Source: Streptomyces griseofuscus
GTDB taxonomy: Bacteria; Actinomycetota; Actinomycetes; Streptomycetales; Streptomycetaceae
Assembly: GCF_014673495.1 (NCBI RefSeq)
Contig: NZ_CP051006.1
Coordinates: 3,348,001-3,412,000, forward strand
Direction of reading: 5' to 3'
Length of the DNA stretch: 64,000 nt
Shown here: piece by piece, positions 1 to 9,266 of the stretch
How positions within the stretch are numbered: the first letter of the stretch is position 1
Layout of the letters: each line of letters opens with the position of its first letter
Translations under genes and position numbers: made by a program
The notes under the pieces: model-generated
The model's database searches: none
The model's input: the letters and a program-made list of their open reading frames with translations, nothing else
Told to the model about the DNA's origin: nothing

Positions 1-1
1 C

Positions 2-259
2 ACCGACGCGTGCGACGCCCACGGCGGCTTCTACCTGGGCTCCATCGGCGGCCCCGCGGCCCGTCTCGCCCAGGACTGCATCAAGAAGGTCGAGGTCCTG
101 GAGTACGAGGAGCTCGGCATGGAGGCCGTCTGGAAGATCGAGGTCGAGGACTTCCCGGCGTTCATCGTCGTGGACGACAAGGGCAACGACTTCTTCCAGG
201 ACCCGGCCCCCGCCCCCACCTTCACCTCGATCCCGGTGCGCGGCCCCGGCCTGGCGTAG
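2..259 (+). CDS. Class I fumarate hydratase, C-terminal fragment (gene begins before the window)
   Basis: Frame 2 encodes 85 residues from the window edge to a TAG at 257. It includes [13 protein letters not shown], the stretch [20 protein letters not shown] and [18 protein letters not shown]. These are typical of the C-terminal (beta) domain of oxygen-sensitive [4Fe-4S] class I fumarases, which convert fumarate and malate in the TCA cycle. The catalytic N-terminal part lies upstream and is not seen. A class II fumarase follows at 846, so this strain carries both types side by side, as other streptomycetes do. Degenerate copies of this gene's last ~30 codons follow in the intergenic region. 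The family assignment is firm; iron-sulphur ligation cannot be judged from this fragment. Confidence 0.9.
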   Translation, partial: TDACDAHGGFYLGSIGGPAARLAQDCIKKVEVLEYEELGMEAVWKIEVEDFPAFIVVDDKGNDFFQDPAPAPTFTSIPVRGPGLA

Positions 260-845
260 CACCCTCGGCACTCGGCGGGGGCGTGCGCCTCCACACGGTG
301 CCCGCTGGGCACGCGGTGGGGGCCGGACCCCGCCCCCACCGCCCCCGATTCCCCGAGCCCGCCCCAGCCCCGCCCGGCCCGAACGACTCGGCCCGCAAAC
401 ACCGGACGGGCTGCGGGGCGCCGTCAGTCGAACAAACCGGACGACTTCCACCAGGACCCGACCCCCAGCCGCCGCTCACCTCCACCTGTTGCGCGGCCCG
501 GCCCGGCGCAGCCCCTCGGCACACGGCCGGGGCGAGCGCCTCGACACGGTGCGCGGCCCCGCCCAGGCGTGACGCCGTCGGCATGCGGCCGGCGAAGACA
601 CGGGCCGCCCCTCGCCGTCTCCCCCGCAGGGCCCCAGTCCGGAAGAGCACCCCCCTACCAACGCCGCACGGACCGAGAGACACCGTCGGACGAACAAGGC
701 GGACGCCCCGGAACCCGGCTCCGCAGCCGCCGTTCGCCGTCCTCCCCGTGCGCGGCCGGGTCCGGGGTGACCCGTACGGGGGTCGGGGCGGGGCCGATGG
801 ACCAGCCCGCGGAACAACACCGGGTCCCCGCCCGCTGTACCCGGT
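260..845. repeat. Intergenic region with two degenerate copies of the fumarase gene 3' end
   Basis: This is 586 bases without a convincing gene. Positions about 418-560 resemble 165-310: translated in the matching frame, DDFHQDPTPS parallels the real C-terminus [10 protein letters not shown], and the downstream CCTCGGCAC stretch recurs too. A third copy at about 685-760 encodes NPAPQPPFAVLPVRGR, against [16 protein letters not shown] in the real gene. The copies are diverged and contain indels, so they look like old tandem duplications that are decaying. Open frames across this region on both strands are high-GC artefacts. Confidence 0.6.
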
Positions 846-2231
846 ATGAGCGAATACCGCATCGAGCACGACTCCATGGGCGAGGTCCGGGTACCGGCGG
901 GTGCCAAGTGGCGGGCGCAGACGCAGCGGGCCGTGGAGAACTTCCCCGTGTCCGGGCAGCGGATCGAGCGGGCGCACATCGAGGCGCTCGCGCGGATCAA
1001 GGCGGCCGCGGCGAAGGTGAACGCGGAACTCGGGGTGCTGGACAAGGACGTCGCGGGGGCGATCCAGGAGGCGGCCGGGGAGGTCGCCCGGGGCGACTGG
1101 GACGAGCACTTCCCCGTCGACGTCTTCCAGACCGGGTCCGGCACCTCGTCCAACATGAACACCAACGAGGTCCTCGCGACCCTGGCGAGCGAGCGGCTCG
1201 GGCGCCCGGTGCATCCGAACGACCACGTCAACGCCTCGCAGTCGTCCAACGACGTCTTCCCCTCCTCGATCCACATCGCCGCCACCGCCGCCGTCACCCA
1301 TGACCTGATCCCGGCCCTCGACCACCTCGCCGCCGCGCTGGAGCGCAAGAGCGCCGAGTTCGCCGACGTGGTGAAGTCGGGCCGCACGCATCTGATGGAC
1401 GCGACGCCCGTGACGCTGGGCCAGGAGTTCGGCGGCTACGCGGCGCAGGTCCGCCACGGCGTCGAGCGGCTGCGCGCCTCGCTGCCCCGGCTGGCCGAGC
1501 TGCCGCTGGGCGGCACCGCGGTGGGCACCGGCATCAACACCCCGCCCGGGTTCTCCGCCGCCGTCATCGAGGAGGTGGCCCGCGCGACCGGGCTGCCGCT
1601 GACCGAGGCCCGCGACCACTTCGAGGCGCAGGGCGCCCGGGACGGCATCGTGGAGACCAGCGGGCAGCTGCGGACCATCGCGGTCGGGCTGACGAAGATC
1701 GCCAACGATCTGCGCTGGATGGCCTCGGGCCCGCGCACCGGGCTCGCCGAGATCCGGCTGCCCGACCTCCAGCCGGGCTCCTCGATCATGCCGGGCAAGG
1801 TCAACCCGGTGGTGCCGGAGGCCGTGTTGATGGTCGCCGCCCAGGTCGTCGGCAACGACGCCACCATCGCCACCGCGGGCGCCGCCGGCAACTTCGAGCT
1901 GAACGTGATGCTTCCGGTCATCGCCAAGAACGTCCTGGAATCGATCCGGCTGCTGGCCAATGTGACCCGGCTGCTGGCGGACCGCACGGTCGACGGCATC
2001 ACCGCCGACCGCGAACGCGCCCGCGAGTACGCCGAGTCGTCGCCGTCCGTCGTCACCCCGCTGAACAAGTACATCGGCTACGAGGAGGCCGCGAAGGTCG
2101 CCAAGAATGCGCTCGCCGAACGCAGGACGATCCGTCAGGTGGTGCTGGAGGGCGGGTACGTGGAGCGCGGCGAGCTGACCGCGGAGCAGCTCGACGAGGC
2201 CCTGGACGTGCTGCGGATGACCCGTCCGTAA
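846..2231 (+). CDS. fumC: Class II fumarate hydratase
   Basis: A 461-residue protein, the normal length for FumC, which interconverts fumarate and L-malate in the cytosol without an iron-sulphur cluster. The fumarase/aspartase superfamily signature [11 protein letters not shown] lies near residue 315, with the active-site regions [14 protein letters not shown] and [17 protein letters not shown] upstream. The ATG at 846 gives the expected N-terminus [16 protein letters not shown]. No Shine-Dalgarno sequence precedes it, so the mRNA may be leaderless or weakly initiated. It follows the class I fumarase and precedes a DUF402 gene. Confidence 0.96.
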   Translation: MSEYRIEHDSMGEVRVPAGAKWRAQTQRAVENFPVSGQRIERAHIEALARIKAAAAKVNAELGVLDKDVAGAIQEAAGEVARGDWDEHFPVDVFQTGSGTSSNMNTNEVLATLASERLGRPVHPNDHVNASQSSNDVFPSSIHIAATAAVTHDLIPALDHLAAALERKSAEFADVVKSGRTHLMDATPVTLGQEFGGYAAQVRHGVERLRASLPRLAELPLGGTAVGTGINTPPGFSAAVIEEVARATGLPLTEARDHFEAQGARDGIVETSGQLRTIAVGLTKIANDLRWMASGPRTGLAEIRLPDLQPGSSIMPGKVNPVVPEAVLMVAAQVVGNDATIATAGAAGNFELNVMLPVIAKNVLESIRLLANVTRLLADRTVDGITADRERAREYAESSPSVVTPLNKYIGYEEAAKVAKNALAERRTIRQVVLEGGYVERGELTAEQLDEALDVLRMTRP

Positions 2232-2313
2232 CCGCCGAGCGAACTTTTTCGGCCACGCCCACGCGCACGGGGGAACCGTGACCTTCGCCGCAGCGCCCGC
2301 CCCGCCCGGCACC

Positions 2314-2325
2314 TAATATCTGCCC
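2314..2325 (+). promoter_or_regulatory. Candidate -10 box for a leaderless DUF402 transcript
   Basis: TAATAT at 2314-2319 is a near-perfect -10 hexamer in very GC-rich DNA. It sits six bases before the ATG at 2326, and no ribosome binding site lies between. A transcript starting at or next to the A of the ATG would be leaderless, which is common in actinobacteria. The -35 region is not convincing. Confidence 0.5.
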
Positions 2326-3015
2326 ATGACGGACGACGGAACGATGCGGCAAGCGGCGGCGGGACCTGCGGCGTACTGGGCGCCGGGGACACCGATCCTG
2401 TGGCGTTACCGGGAGAACGGCGGCGCGAAGTTCCACATCGTGCGGCCCGTCACCGTCGTACGCGACGACGCCGATCTGCTCGCCGTCTGGCTGGCCCCCG
2501 GCACCGAGTGCGTGAAGCCGGCCCTGGCCGACGGCACGCCGGTGCACCGCGAGCCGCTGGAGTCCCGCTACACCAAGCCGCGCACGGTACGGCGGGACCG
2601 CTGGCTCGGTACCGGCGTGCTCAAGCTCGCCCAGCCCGGCGTGCCCTGGTCGGTGTGGCTGTTCTGGGAGCCGGGCTGGCGGTTCAAGAACTGGTACGTC
2701 AACCTGGAGGAACCGCTGGTCCGTTGGGCGGGCGGGGTCGATTCCGAGGACCACTTCCTGGACATCGACGTCCGTCCGGACCGCAGCTGGCACTGGCGCG
2801 ACGAGGACGAGTTCGCACAGGCCCAGCGGGACGGCCTGATGCCCCCCGAGACCGCCGAACGGGTCCGCGCGGCCGGCAGAGCGGCCCTGGAGTCGATCGC
2901 GGCCTGGGGGCCGCCGTTCTCGGAAGGCTGGCCGGCATGGCGCCCGGACGAGTCCTGGGCGGTACCGTCACTCCCCGAGGGCTGGGACCGTACGCCCGCG
3001 CACGTGTCCTCATGA
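2326..3015 (+). CDS. DUF402 domain-containing protein
   Basis: A 229-residue protein with the conserved DUF402 core: an N-terminal FHIVRPVTVVRDDADLLAVWL strand region, then the WSVWLFWEPGWRFKNWYVNLE stretch (residues about 107-127). Acidic residues follow in the SEDHFLDIDVRPDRSWHWRDEDEF region. Members of this fold (FomD-like and related) are metal-dependent nucleoside di/triphosphate phosphatases, and the acidic cluster DxDVxPD fits that chemistry. The physiological substrate is unknown. There is no signal peptide, so it should be cytosolic. The start is fixed by the TAATAT box just upstream. Confidence 0.85.
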   Translation: MTDDGTMRQAAAGPAAYWAPGTPILWRYRENGGAKFHIVRPVTVVRDDADLLAVWLAPGTECVKPALADGTPVHREPLESRYTKPRTVRRDRWLGTGVLKLAQPGVPWSVWLFWEPGWRFKNWYVNLEEPLVRWAGGVDSEDHFLDIDVRPDRSWHWRDEDEFAQAQRDGLMPPETAERVRAAGRAALESIAAWGPPFSEGWPAWRPDESWAVPSLPEGWDRTPAHVSS

Positions 3016-3296
3016 GACTCTTGATGCGCCCCCGGGCAGGAAACGTAGGATCGTCCTCCGCAAGGGCGCTTCGGAGCGACAACTTCCGCGGCTTGCGCCG
3101 GGCTTGACCGATCGTCACCGAGGGGCGGCAGGGACGTGAACGAGGGGTATCAGGGGAGCACCGCCGGGCGCGCAGGCCACGCCGGTGGCACGGGAACTTC
3201 CTTTGGGCACGCGGAAAATCCGTTCCCGGGACACGTATTGCGGGTATCGGGACTTCTGCGGGACCGACTGCGCGCCCGGCGCGCAGCCCCGGACGG

Positions 3297-5405
3297 ATGG
3301 ATGCGACACGCGTGACGGAGCAGCCCACCTCCTTCGAGCGCCCCGAGGCGGGCGCCGACCCCGCGGACGGCCGCGGGGCGCTGACACATGCCCCGGAACC
3401 GGTCGGCACCCCCGTCTTACCCGTGCAGGCACGGGCGGACGGGACGCCGTCGGGGCCCGGGACGGCCACCTCGTGTGGCCAGCCAATGGACGGCAAGGGG
3501 AAGGAGCCCCCAGTCAACGGCCCGGAGCACTCCCAGCCCGCCACCGCGGACGCCGGCGCGGCCCATCGCCCGCGTCCCGCGGAGGCCATTCCGCCGCAGC
3601 CAGGCGCCGACCAGGAGCGGACGCCGGGCGGTCCGGAGCGCCGTACCGGACGGGGTCTGCCGCCGGGGCGGCCGATGCCCATGCGGCGTGACGGCGACCG
3701 GCTCAGGTTCGTCGGCGCGGCCACCCGGCGGATCGCCCGCGGCCTCGACCTGGACGAGATCGTGATGGGTCTGTGCCGGGCCACGGTGCCGACGTTCTCG
3801 GACGCGATCCTCGTCTATCTGCGCGACCCGCTGCCGGTCGGCGACGAACGGCCCACCGGCCCGGTCGTCCTGCGGCTGCGCCGCACCGACCGCATACCGG
3901 AGGAGCGGGACACCGACGGCGTCCTGCTGCCCGGCGCGTTCGAGCCGGAGCCCGAGCCGGTCGCGCTCGCGGAACTGTCCTCGCTGACCACCGAGCTGTG
4001 CGAGGTGCGCCCCGGCGGCGCCCTGAACGAAGTCCTGCGCGGGGTGCGCCCGGTGTTCGCGGACGCGCCGGCCGCCCGGGCCGCGCTGCCCGAGCTGCTC
4101 GGCGACGGCGCGGAGGCACTCGTACCCTCCGGGCAGCACGCGATCCTCGCGCCGCTGCGCGGCCGGCGCCGGGTGATCGGCGCGGCCCTGTTCCTGCGCC
4201 GCCCTGAGCGCCTCGCGTTCGAGACGGACGATCTGCTGGTGGCCGCCCAACTGGCCACGCACAGCGCGCTCGGCATCGACAAGGCGGTGCTCTACGGCCG
4301 CGAGGCTTACATCGCCGACGAGTTGCAGCGCACCATGCTGCCCGAGACCCTGCCCCGCCCGACCGGGGTGCGGCTCGCCTCCCGGTATCTGCCGGCCGCG
4401 GAGACCGCGCGGGTGGGCGGCGACTGGTACGACGCGATCCCGCTGCCCGGCAGCCGGGTGGCGCTGGTGGTCGGCGATGTCATGGGCCACTCCATGACCT
4501 CGGCGGCGATCATGGGACAGCTGCGCACCACCGCGCAGACCCTGGCCGGGCTCGATCTGCCGCCGCAGGAGGTGCTGCACCACCTGGACGAGCAGGCCCA
4601 GCGGCTCGGCACCGACCGCATGGCGACCTGTCTGTACGCCGTCTACGACCCGGTCACGCATCGCATCACCATCGCCAACGCCGGTCATCCGCCGCCCGTG
4701 CTGCTGCATCTGGGCGGGCGGGCCGAGGTGCTGCGGGTGCCGCCGGGCGCGCCGATCGGCGTCGGCGGGGTGGACTTCGAGGCGGTCGAGCTGGACGCGC
4801 CCGCCGGGGCCACGCTGCTGTTGTACACCGACGGCCTGGTGGAGTCCCGGCTGCGGGACGTGTGGACGGGCATAGAGCAGCTGCGCGAGCGGCTCGCCGC
4901 CACCGCGCAGCTGACCGGACCGGACCATCCGCCGCCGCTGGAAGCCCTGTGCGACGAGGTCCTCGACATGCTCGGGCCCGGCGACCGGGACGACGACATC
5001 GCGCTGCTCGCGGCCCGCTTCGACGGGATCGCGCCGAGCGATGTGGCGTACTGGACGCTGGAGCCGGAGGACTCGGCCCCCGGCCAGGCCCGCCGACTGG
5101 CCCGGCGCGCGCTCGCCCGCTGGGACATGGAGGACCTCACCGACTCGGTGGAGCTGCTGGTCAGCGAGGTCGTGACGAACGCCGTACGGTACGCGTCCCG
5201 GCCGGTGACACTACGGCTGCTGCGCACGCATGTGCTGCGCTGCGAGGTCGGCGACGACGTTCCACAGCTGCCGCGGCTGCGCCAGGCGCGGGCCACGGAC
5301 GAGGGCGGGCGGGGCCTGTACCTCGTCAACAAGCTGGCCCGGCGCTGGGGCGCGACCCGGCTGAGCACCGGCAAGGTGGTGTGGTTCGAGCTGCACCGCG
5401 GCTGA
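3297..5405 (+). CDS. SpoIIE-type PP2C phosphatase with GAF and ATPase domains
   Basis: A 702-residue multidomain regulator. A low-complexity N-terminus (residues 1-120) is followed by a GAF-like sensory region (about 130-330). Next is a SpoIIE/PP2C phosphatase domain (about 345-560) with the metal-binding GGDWYDAIPL, VVGDVMGHSM and GDRDDDIALLAARF motifs. A C-terminal histidine-kinase-like ATPase domain (about 575-700) has an N-box-like VSEVVTNAVRYA and a GRGLYLVNKLA motif. Such proteins act in partner-switching control of sigma factors, dephosphorylating anti-anti-sigma factors and phosphorylating or binding them through the ATPase domain. Targets are not encoded nearby. A GTG at 3312 in the same frame is an alternative start because the ATG at 3297 has a weak Shine-Dalgarno sequence. 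Confidence 0.9.
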   Translation: MDATRVTEQPTSFERPEAGADPADGRGALTHAPEPVGTPVLPVQARADGTPSGPGTATSCGQPMDGKGKEPPVNGPEHSQPATADAGAAHRPRPAEAIPPQPGADQERTPGGPERRTGRGLPPGRPMPMRRDGDRLRFVGAATRRIARGLDLDEIVMGLCRATVPTFSDAILVYLRDPLPVGDERPTGPVVLRLRRTDRIPEERDTDGVLLPGAFEPEPEPVALAELSSLTTELCEVRPGGALNEVLRGVRPVFADAPAARAALPELLGDGAEALVPSGQHAILAPLRGRRRVIGAALFLRRPERLAFETDDLLVAAQLATHSALGIDKAVLYGREAYIADELQRTMLPETLPRPTGVRLASRYLPAAETARVGGDWYDAIPLPGSRVALVVGDVMGHSMTSAAIMGQLRTTAQTLAGLDLPPQEVLHHLDEQAQRLGTDRMATCLYAVYDPVTHRITIANAGHPPPVLLHLGGRAEVLRVPPGAPIGVGGVDFEAVELDAPAGATLLLYTDGLVESRLRDVWTGIEQLRERLAATAQLTGPDHPPPLEALCDEVLDMLGPGDRDDDIALLAARFDGIAPSDVAYWTLEPEDSAPGQARRLARRALARWDMEDLTDSVELLVSEVVTNAVRYASRPVTLRLLRTHVLRCEVGDDVPQLPRLRQARATDEGGRGLYLVNKLARRWGATRLSTGKVVWFELHRG

Positions 5406-5413
5406 CGCGGTAC

Positions 5414-5460
5414 ACATGAGGGAGGGCGCCCGGTGAAGTACCGGGCGCCCTCCCTCATGT
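5414..5460. terminator. Bidirectional hairpin terminator between convergent genes
   Basis: A perfect 20-bp stem (5414-5433 pairs with 5441-5460) with a 7-base loop lies exactly between the ends of the SpoIIE-type gene and the penicillin-binding protein gene. It should stop transcription from both sides. Confidence 0.85.
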
Positions 5461-5464
5461 CCGG

Positions 5465-7831
5465 CTACGGCTGTTTCTGCTGCTGTCCCAGCTGCCCCCG
5501 CTGTCCCCCGAACTGGTCGAGCGGGTTGTCCTTGGTGGGGTCGCCCGTAGGCGGCTCGCTGGTCGGCGGGGCCGTCGGGGTCTGCGTCGGCGACTGGGTC
5601 GGGCTCTGCGTCGGCGACTGGGTGGGCGACTGGGTCGGGGAGTGGGACGACGACGGTGTGCCCGACGGCGACTGCGAGGGCGACTGCGTCGGGCTCTTGG
5701 TCACGCTGTTCGACGGCGTCGGCGTCTCGACGGCGGCGCCCTGGGAGGTGTCCAGGTCGAACTTGCTGACGCCGCCCATCGCGCCGAAGGTGTAGGCGGC
5801 CCAGATCTGCGCAGGGTAGGTACCGCCGTTGACCCGGCCGGTGCCGGGGAGCAGGCCGGTGGCGCCCGTCATCGGAACCTGCGCGTGGGTCTTGGCGCTC
5901 TCGCCGAACAGGCCGACCGAGGTGACCAGGCCGGGCGTGTAGCCGGTGAACCAGGCCGACTTGTTGTTGTCGGACGTACCCGTCTTGCCGGCCACCTGCT
6001 GCCCGTCACGCGCCGGGTTGGCCGCCACCGACACCCTGGCCGTACCGTCGTCGACCACGCCGGTGAGCACCGAGGTGACCGTGTCGGCCGCCGTCCTGCT
6101 GATCACCTGGTCGCCGATCGGGTTGGGGAGCGTGACATCGCGGTCCTTGTGCTCGACCGACTTGATGATGGCCGGGGTGACCTTCTTGCCGTGGTTGTCG
6201 AGGGTCGCGTAGATACCGGCCATCTCCAGCGGGCTCGCGCCCATGGAGCCCAGCGTCTGCGCGGGCACCGCCTGCATGCCGGTGGTGTCCATGCCGAGCG
6301 CCTTGGCGGTGTTCATCACCTTGTCCATGCCGACGTCGACGCCCATCTGCGCGAAGACGGAGTTGACGGAGTCGTCCATGGCCTTCTGGACGGTGATGTT
6401 CCCGTAGTTGGCGTCGTCCTCGTTGGGCGGCCCGAAGCCGACCTTGGCGCCGTGGTCGACCACCTGGCGGCCGCTGGTGCCGTCGTACACCGTGTCGGCG
6501 TTGATCGGCTTGCCGTCCTGGGTGACGGAGCCCTGCTGGAGCGCCGCGGCGAGGATCACCGGCTTGAAGGTGGAGGCGGGCTGGTAGTCGGCGCGGGTCG
6601 CGTTGTTCCTGAAGTGCTTGAAGTAGTCCGCGCCGCCGTACATGGCGAGGACCTTGCCGGTCTTCGGGTCCACGGACACGGCACCGGGCTGGACATCGCC
6701 GTCGACGGAGCGCTTCTTCGGGTCCAGCTTGCTGGTCAGCTGCTGTGTGACGGCCTGCTCCAGCTGGTGCTGCTTGCCCTTGTCGATGTTGAGGGTGATG
6801 GTCCAGCCACCCTTTTTCACCAGCGCCTCGGCGTCGCCGATGGTGGCGGCGCTGCCCTGGGCGACCAGTTGCCGCTCCAGGGAGGCGTTGGCCGCGTCCA
6901 CCAGATAGCCGGTCTGGCCCTTCATGCCGGGCGCCGCCTTGGGCGCCTTCGGCGTCTCGAACTTCATGGCCTGGCGCTTGCCGGCGTCCAGCCAGTGCTG
7001 CTTGACCATGTTGTCCAGGACGTAGTTCCAGCGCGCCTGGGCCAGCCGCTTGCCGGTGGGGCTCGCCAGCGCCCAGTCGTACTCGTTGGGCGCCTGGAGC
7101 AGGGCCGCGAGGTAGGCGCCCTCCTCGACCGTGAGGTTCTTGGCGTCCTTGTGGTAGTACGCCTGCGCCGCGGCCTGGATGCCGTAGGCGCCGCGGCCGT
7201 AGTAGCTGGTGTTGATGTAGCCCGCGAGGATGTACTCCTTGGACTTCTGACGGTCCAGCTTCAGCGAGATGACCAGTTCCTTCAGCTTGCGCGAGACGGT
7301 CTGGTTCTGGTCGAGGTAGTAGTTCTTGACGTACTGCTGGGTGATCGTCGATCCGCCCTGCGTACCGCGTCCCATGACGGTGTTGAGCACACCGCGGGCG
7401 GTGCCCCGCAGGTCGACGCCGGAGTCGTGGTAGAAGCTCTTGTTCTCGGCCGCGACAAAGGTGAGCTGGACGTCCTTGGGGACCTCGGAGAGGTCGACGC
7501 TCTCCCGGTTGAGCTGCCCGGTGCGGGCGAGCATGGTGCCGTCGCTGTACTTGTAGATGTTGCTCTGCAACTGGGCGTCGGCGTTGCCCGCCGGGATGTC
7601 CACCAGCATGTAGGCGGCCGCGAAGCCGCCTATGCACAGCAGGCACAGTCCGAAGACCGTGCCGAGGATCTTCTTCCACGTGAACATCCGGCGCAGGAAA
7701 CTCTTGCGGGGTTTGCCCCCGGGCGCGAGACCCGCCGATCCGTTGCCGGTCTCGGGTATCGAGCGGCGGCGCTGGGGCGCCGCGCGGTGGCCGCCGCGCT
7801 GTCGCGCTCGTCTCTCTTCCGCTCGTCCCAT
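5465..7831 (-). CDS. Bifunctional class A penicillin-binding protein (transglycosylase/transpeptidase)
   Basis: A 788-residue membrane-anchored murein synthase. There is a cytoplasmic basic N-terminus, one membrane segment (about 55-77), a GT51 transglycosylase domain (about 100-290; catalytic Glu129 in AAENKSFYHDSGVD) and a transpeptidase domain. The transpeptidase motifs are STFK (Ser420), SVN (in DDSVNSVFAQMG) and KTG (Lys616). It polymerises lipid II and cross-links stem peptides outside the membrane. The C-terminus is a proline/serine/threonine tail with tandem SPTQ repeats, probably a wall-spanning linker. The ATG at 7831 has GAAGGA upstream. It is convergent with the SpoIIE-type gene and ends at the shared terminator. 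Confidence 0.95.
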   Translation of the reverse strand: MGRAEERRARQRGGHRAAPQRRRSIPETGNGSAGLAPGGKPRKSFLRRMFTWKKILGTVFGLCLLCIGGFAAAYMLVDIPAGNADAQLQSNIYKYSDGTMLARTGQLNRESVDLSEVPKDVQLTFVAAENKSFYHDSGVDLRGTARGVLNTVMGRGTQGGSTITQQYVKNYYLDQNQTVSRKLKELVISLKLDRQKSKEYILAGYINTSYYGRGAYGIQAAAQAYYHKDAKNLTVEEGAYLAALLQAPNEYDWALASPTGKRLAQARWNYVLDNMVKQHWLDAGKRQAMKFETPKAPKAAPGMKGQTGYLVDAANASLERQLVAQGSAATIGDAEALVKKGGWTITLNIDKGKQHQLEQAVTQQLTSKLDPKKRSVDGDVQPGAVSVDPKTGKVLAMYGGADYFKHFRNNATRADYQPASTFKPVILAAALQQGSVTQDGKPINADTVYDGTSGRQVVDHGAKVGFGPPNEDDANYGNITVQKAMDDSVNSVFAQMGVDVGMDKVMNTAKALGMDTTGMQAVPAQTLGSMGASPLEMAGIYATLDNHGKKVTPAIIKSVEHKDRDVTLPNPIGDQVISRTAADTVTSVLTGVVDDGTARVSVAANPARDGQQVAGKTGTSDNNKSAWFTGYTPGLVTSVGLFGESAKTHAQVPMTGATGLLPGTGRVNGGTYPAQIWAAYTFGAMGGVSKFDLDTSQGAAVETPTPSNSVTKSPTQSPSQSPSGTPSSSHSPTQSPTQSPTQSPTQSPTQTPTAPPTSEPPTGDPTKDNPLDQFGGQRGQLGQQQKQP

Positions 7832-8013
7832 GGGTCCTTCGCTCCGCTTCCGTCTCGGTGGTCAGCTCCGAAAGCTAACACCCGCCTATATGACAAAGGG
7901 CAGCTGATCCGCTCTTTTACGGACGTGAGAATCAGCACCCGCTCCAAGGGAACCGACGGTTACCAGGGGCCGAAGGTTGCTCCGCGTCCGGAAGTCATGG
8001 GGCTACACCCGGT

Positions 8014-8036
8014 GTGTATACATATTGCGTATACAC
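8014..8036. promoter_or_regulatory. Perfect inverted repeat, likely PadR operator
   Basis: GTGTATAC at 8014-8021 and GTATACAC at 8029-8036 form a perfect 8-bp inverted repeat with a 7-base AT-rich spacer, ending 19 bases before the PadR ATG. PadR-family proteins bind this kind of dyad and usually repress their own operon. The GTG inside the left arm opens a longer frame but is unlikely to be the start, because the arm is better explained as an operator. Confidence 0.75.
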
Positions 8037-8055
8037 GGTGTGTAGAGTGCGGGGC

Positions 8056-8580
8056 ATGTCCATCGGTCACACCCTCCTAGGACTCCTGGAGTCCGGCCCG
8101 CGCCACGGTTACGACCTCAAGCGGGCCTTCGACGAGAAGTTCGGTCAGGACCGGCCCCTGCACTACGGCCAGGTCTACTCGACGATGTCCCGGCTGCTGA
8201 AGCACGGCCTCGTGGAGGTCGACGGCATAGAGACCGGCGGCGGCCCCGAGCGCAAGCGGTACGCCATCACCGACGCCGGCATCACCGACGTGCAGCGCTG
8301 GCTCGCCACCCCGGAGAAGCCGGAGGAGTACCTCCAGTCGACCCTGTACACCAAGGTCGTCCTCGCCCTCCTCACCCACCGCGACGCCGCCGGCGTCCTC
8401 GACGTCCAGCGCTCCGAGCATCTGCGCAGCATGCGCATCCTGACCGACCGCAAGCGCAAGGGCGACCTCGCCGACCAGCTGATCTGCGACCACGCCCTGT
8501 TCCATCTGGAAGCCGATCTGCGCTGGCTGGAACTGACCACCGCCCGTCTGGACAAGCTGCGCGCGGAGGTCGCCGCATGA
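8056..8580 (+). CDS. PadR family transcriptional regulator
   Basis: A 174-residue regulator. The N-terminal winged helix spans about residues 1-80 and contains the family pattern ILGLLESGPRHGYDLKRAF-like sequence, then HYGQVYSTMSRLLKHGLVE and KRYAITDAG. The C-terminal part is a helical dimerisation arm (about 95-174). The start at 8056 gives the standard MSIGHTLLGLLE N-terminus. It overlaps the ABC ATPase gene by four bases (ATGA), so the three genes form one translationally coupled operon. The dyad at 8014-8036 fits self-repression that is relieved by a compound exported by the ABC system. The ligand is unknown. Confidence 0.93.
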   Translation: MSIGHTLLGLLESGPRHGYDLKRAFDEKFGQDRPLHYGQVYSTMSRLLKHGLVEVDGIETGGGPERKRYAITDAGITDVQRWLATPEKPEEYLQSTLYTKVVLALLTHRDAAGVLDVQRSEHLRSMRILTDRKRKGDLADQLICDHALFHLEADLRWLELTTARLDKLRAEVAA

Positions 8581-9266
8581 CTCCTCCCCCCGGTTCCCTG
8601 CTCACCGCCCGGGACCTGCGCAAGGCGTACGGCCCGACGGTCGCGCTGGACGGCGCCGAGTTCTCCATCCACCCCGGCGAGGTCGTCGCCATCATGGGCC
8701 CCTCGGGCTCCGGCAAGTCGACGCTGCTGCACTGCCTGGCCGGCATCGTGCCGCCCGACTCCGGATCGATCATGTACGACGGCCGGGAGCTGTCCGGCAT
8801 GAGCGACGCGGAGCGCAGCGCGCTGCGGCGCAGCGAGTTCGGGTTCGTCTTCCAGTTCGGCCAGCTGGTCCCGGAGCTGACCTGTGTGGAGAACGTGGCG
8901 CTGCCGCTGCGGCTCAACGGCACCCCGCGCAAGCAGGCCGAGCGGGCCGCGCTGACCTGGCTGGAGCGGCTGGAGGTGGACGACCTGGGCGGCAAGCGGC
9001 CCGGCGAGGTCTCCGGCGGCCAGGGCCAGCGGGTCGCGGTGGCGCGGGCCCTGGTCACCGCGCCCCGGATGGTGTTCGCGGACGAGCCGACCGGCGCCCT
9101 CGACTCCCTCAACGGCGAGCGCGTGATGGAGCTGCTCACCGACGCGGCCCGCTCCACCAACGCGGCCGTCGTACTGGTCACGCACGAGGCCCGGGTCGCC
9201 GCCTACTCCGACCGGGAGATCGTCGTACGCGACGGCAAGTCCCGGGACATGGAGCGCGCCGTATGA
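8577..9266 (+). CDS. ABC transporter ATP-binding protein (MacB/LolD-like)
   Basis: A 229-residue nucleotide-binding subunit with Walker A GPSGSGKST (about residues 41-49), a Q-loop in FVFQFGQLVPELT, the signature VSGGQGQRVAVARAL, Walker B MVFADEPTGALD and an H-loop VTHEARVA. This is the MacB/FtsE-type group that drives FtsX-like permeases. It overlaps the upstream padR and the downstream permease by four bases each. Together they form a mechanotransmission-type exporter, probably for an antibiotic, lipid or peptide; the substrate cannot be told. Confidence 0.95.
   Translation: MTPPPGSLLTARDLRKAYGPTVALDGAEFSIHPGEVVAIMGPSGSGKSTLLHCLAGIVPPDSGSIMYDGRELSGMSDAERSALRRSEFGFVFQFGQLVPELTCVENVALPLRLNGTPRKQAERAALTWLERLEVDDLGGKRPGEVSGGQGQRVAVARALVTAPRMVFADEPTGALDSLNGERVMELLTDAARSTNAAVVLVTHEARVAAYSDREIVVRDGKSRDMERAV

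Noticed and set aside
222..2312. A 696-residue minus-strand frame opposite fumC
   Set aside because: Arginine/glycine-rich antisense shadow of the fumC codons; no domain, no start signal.
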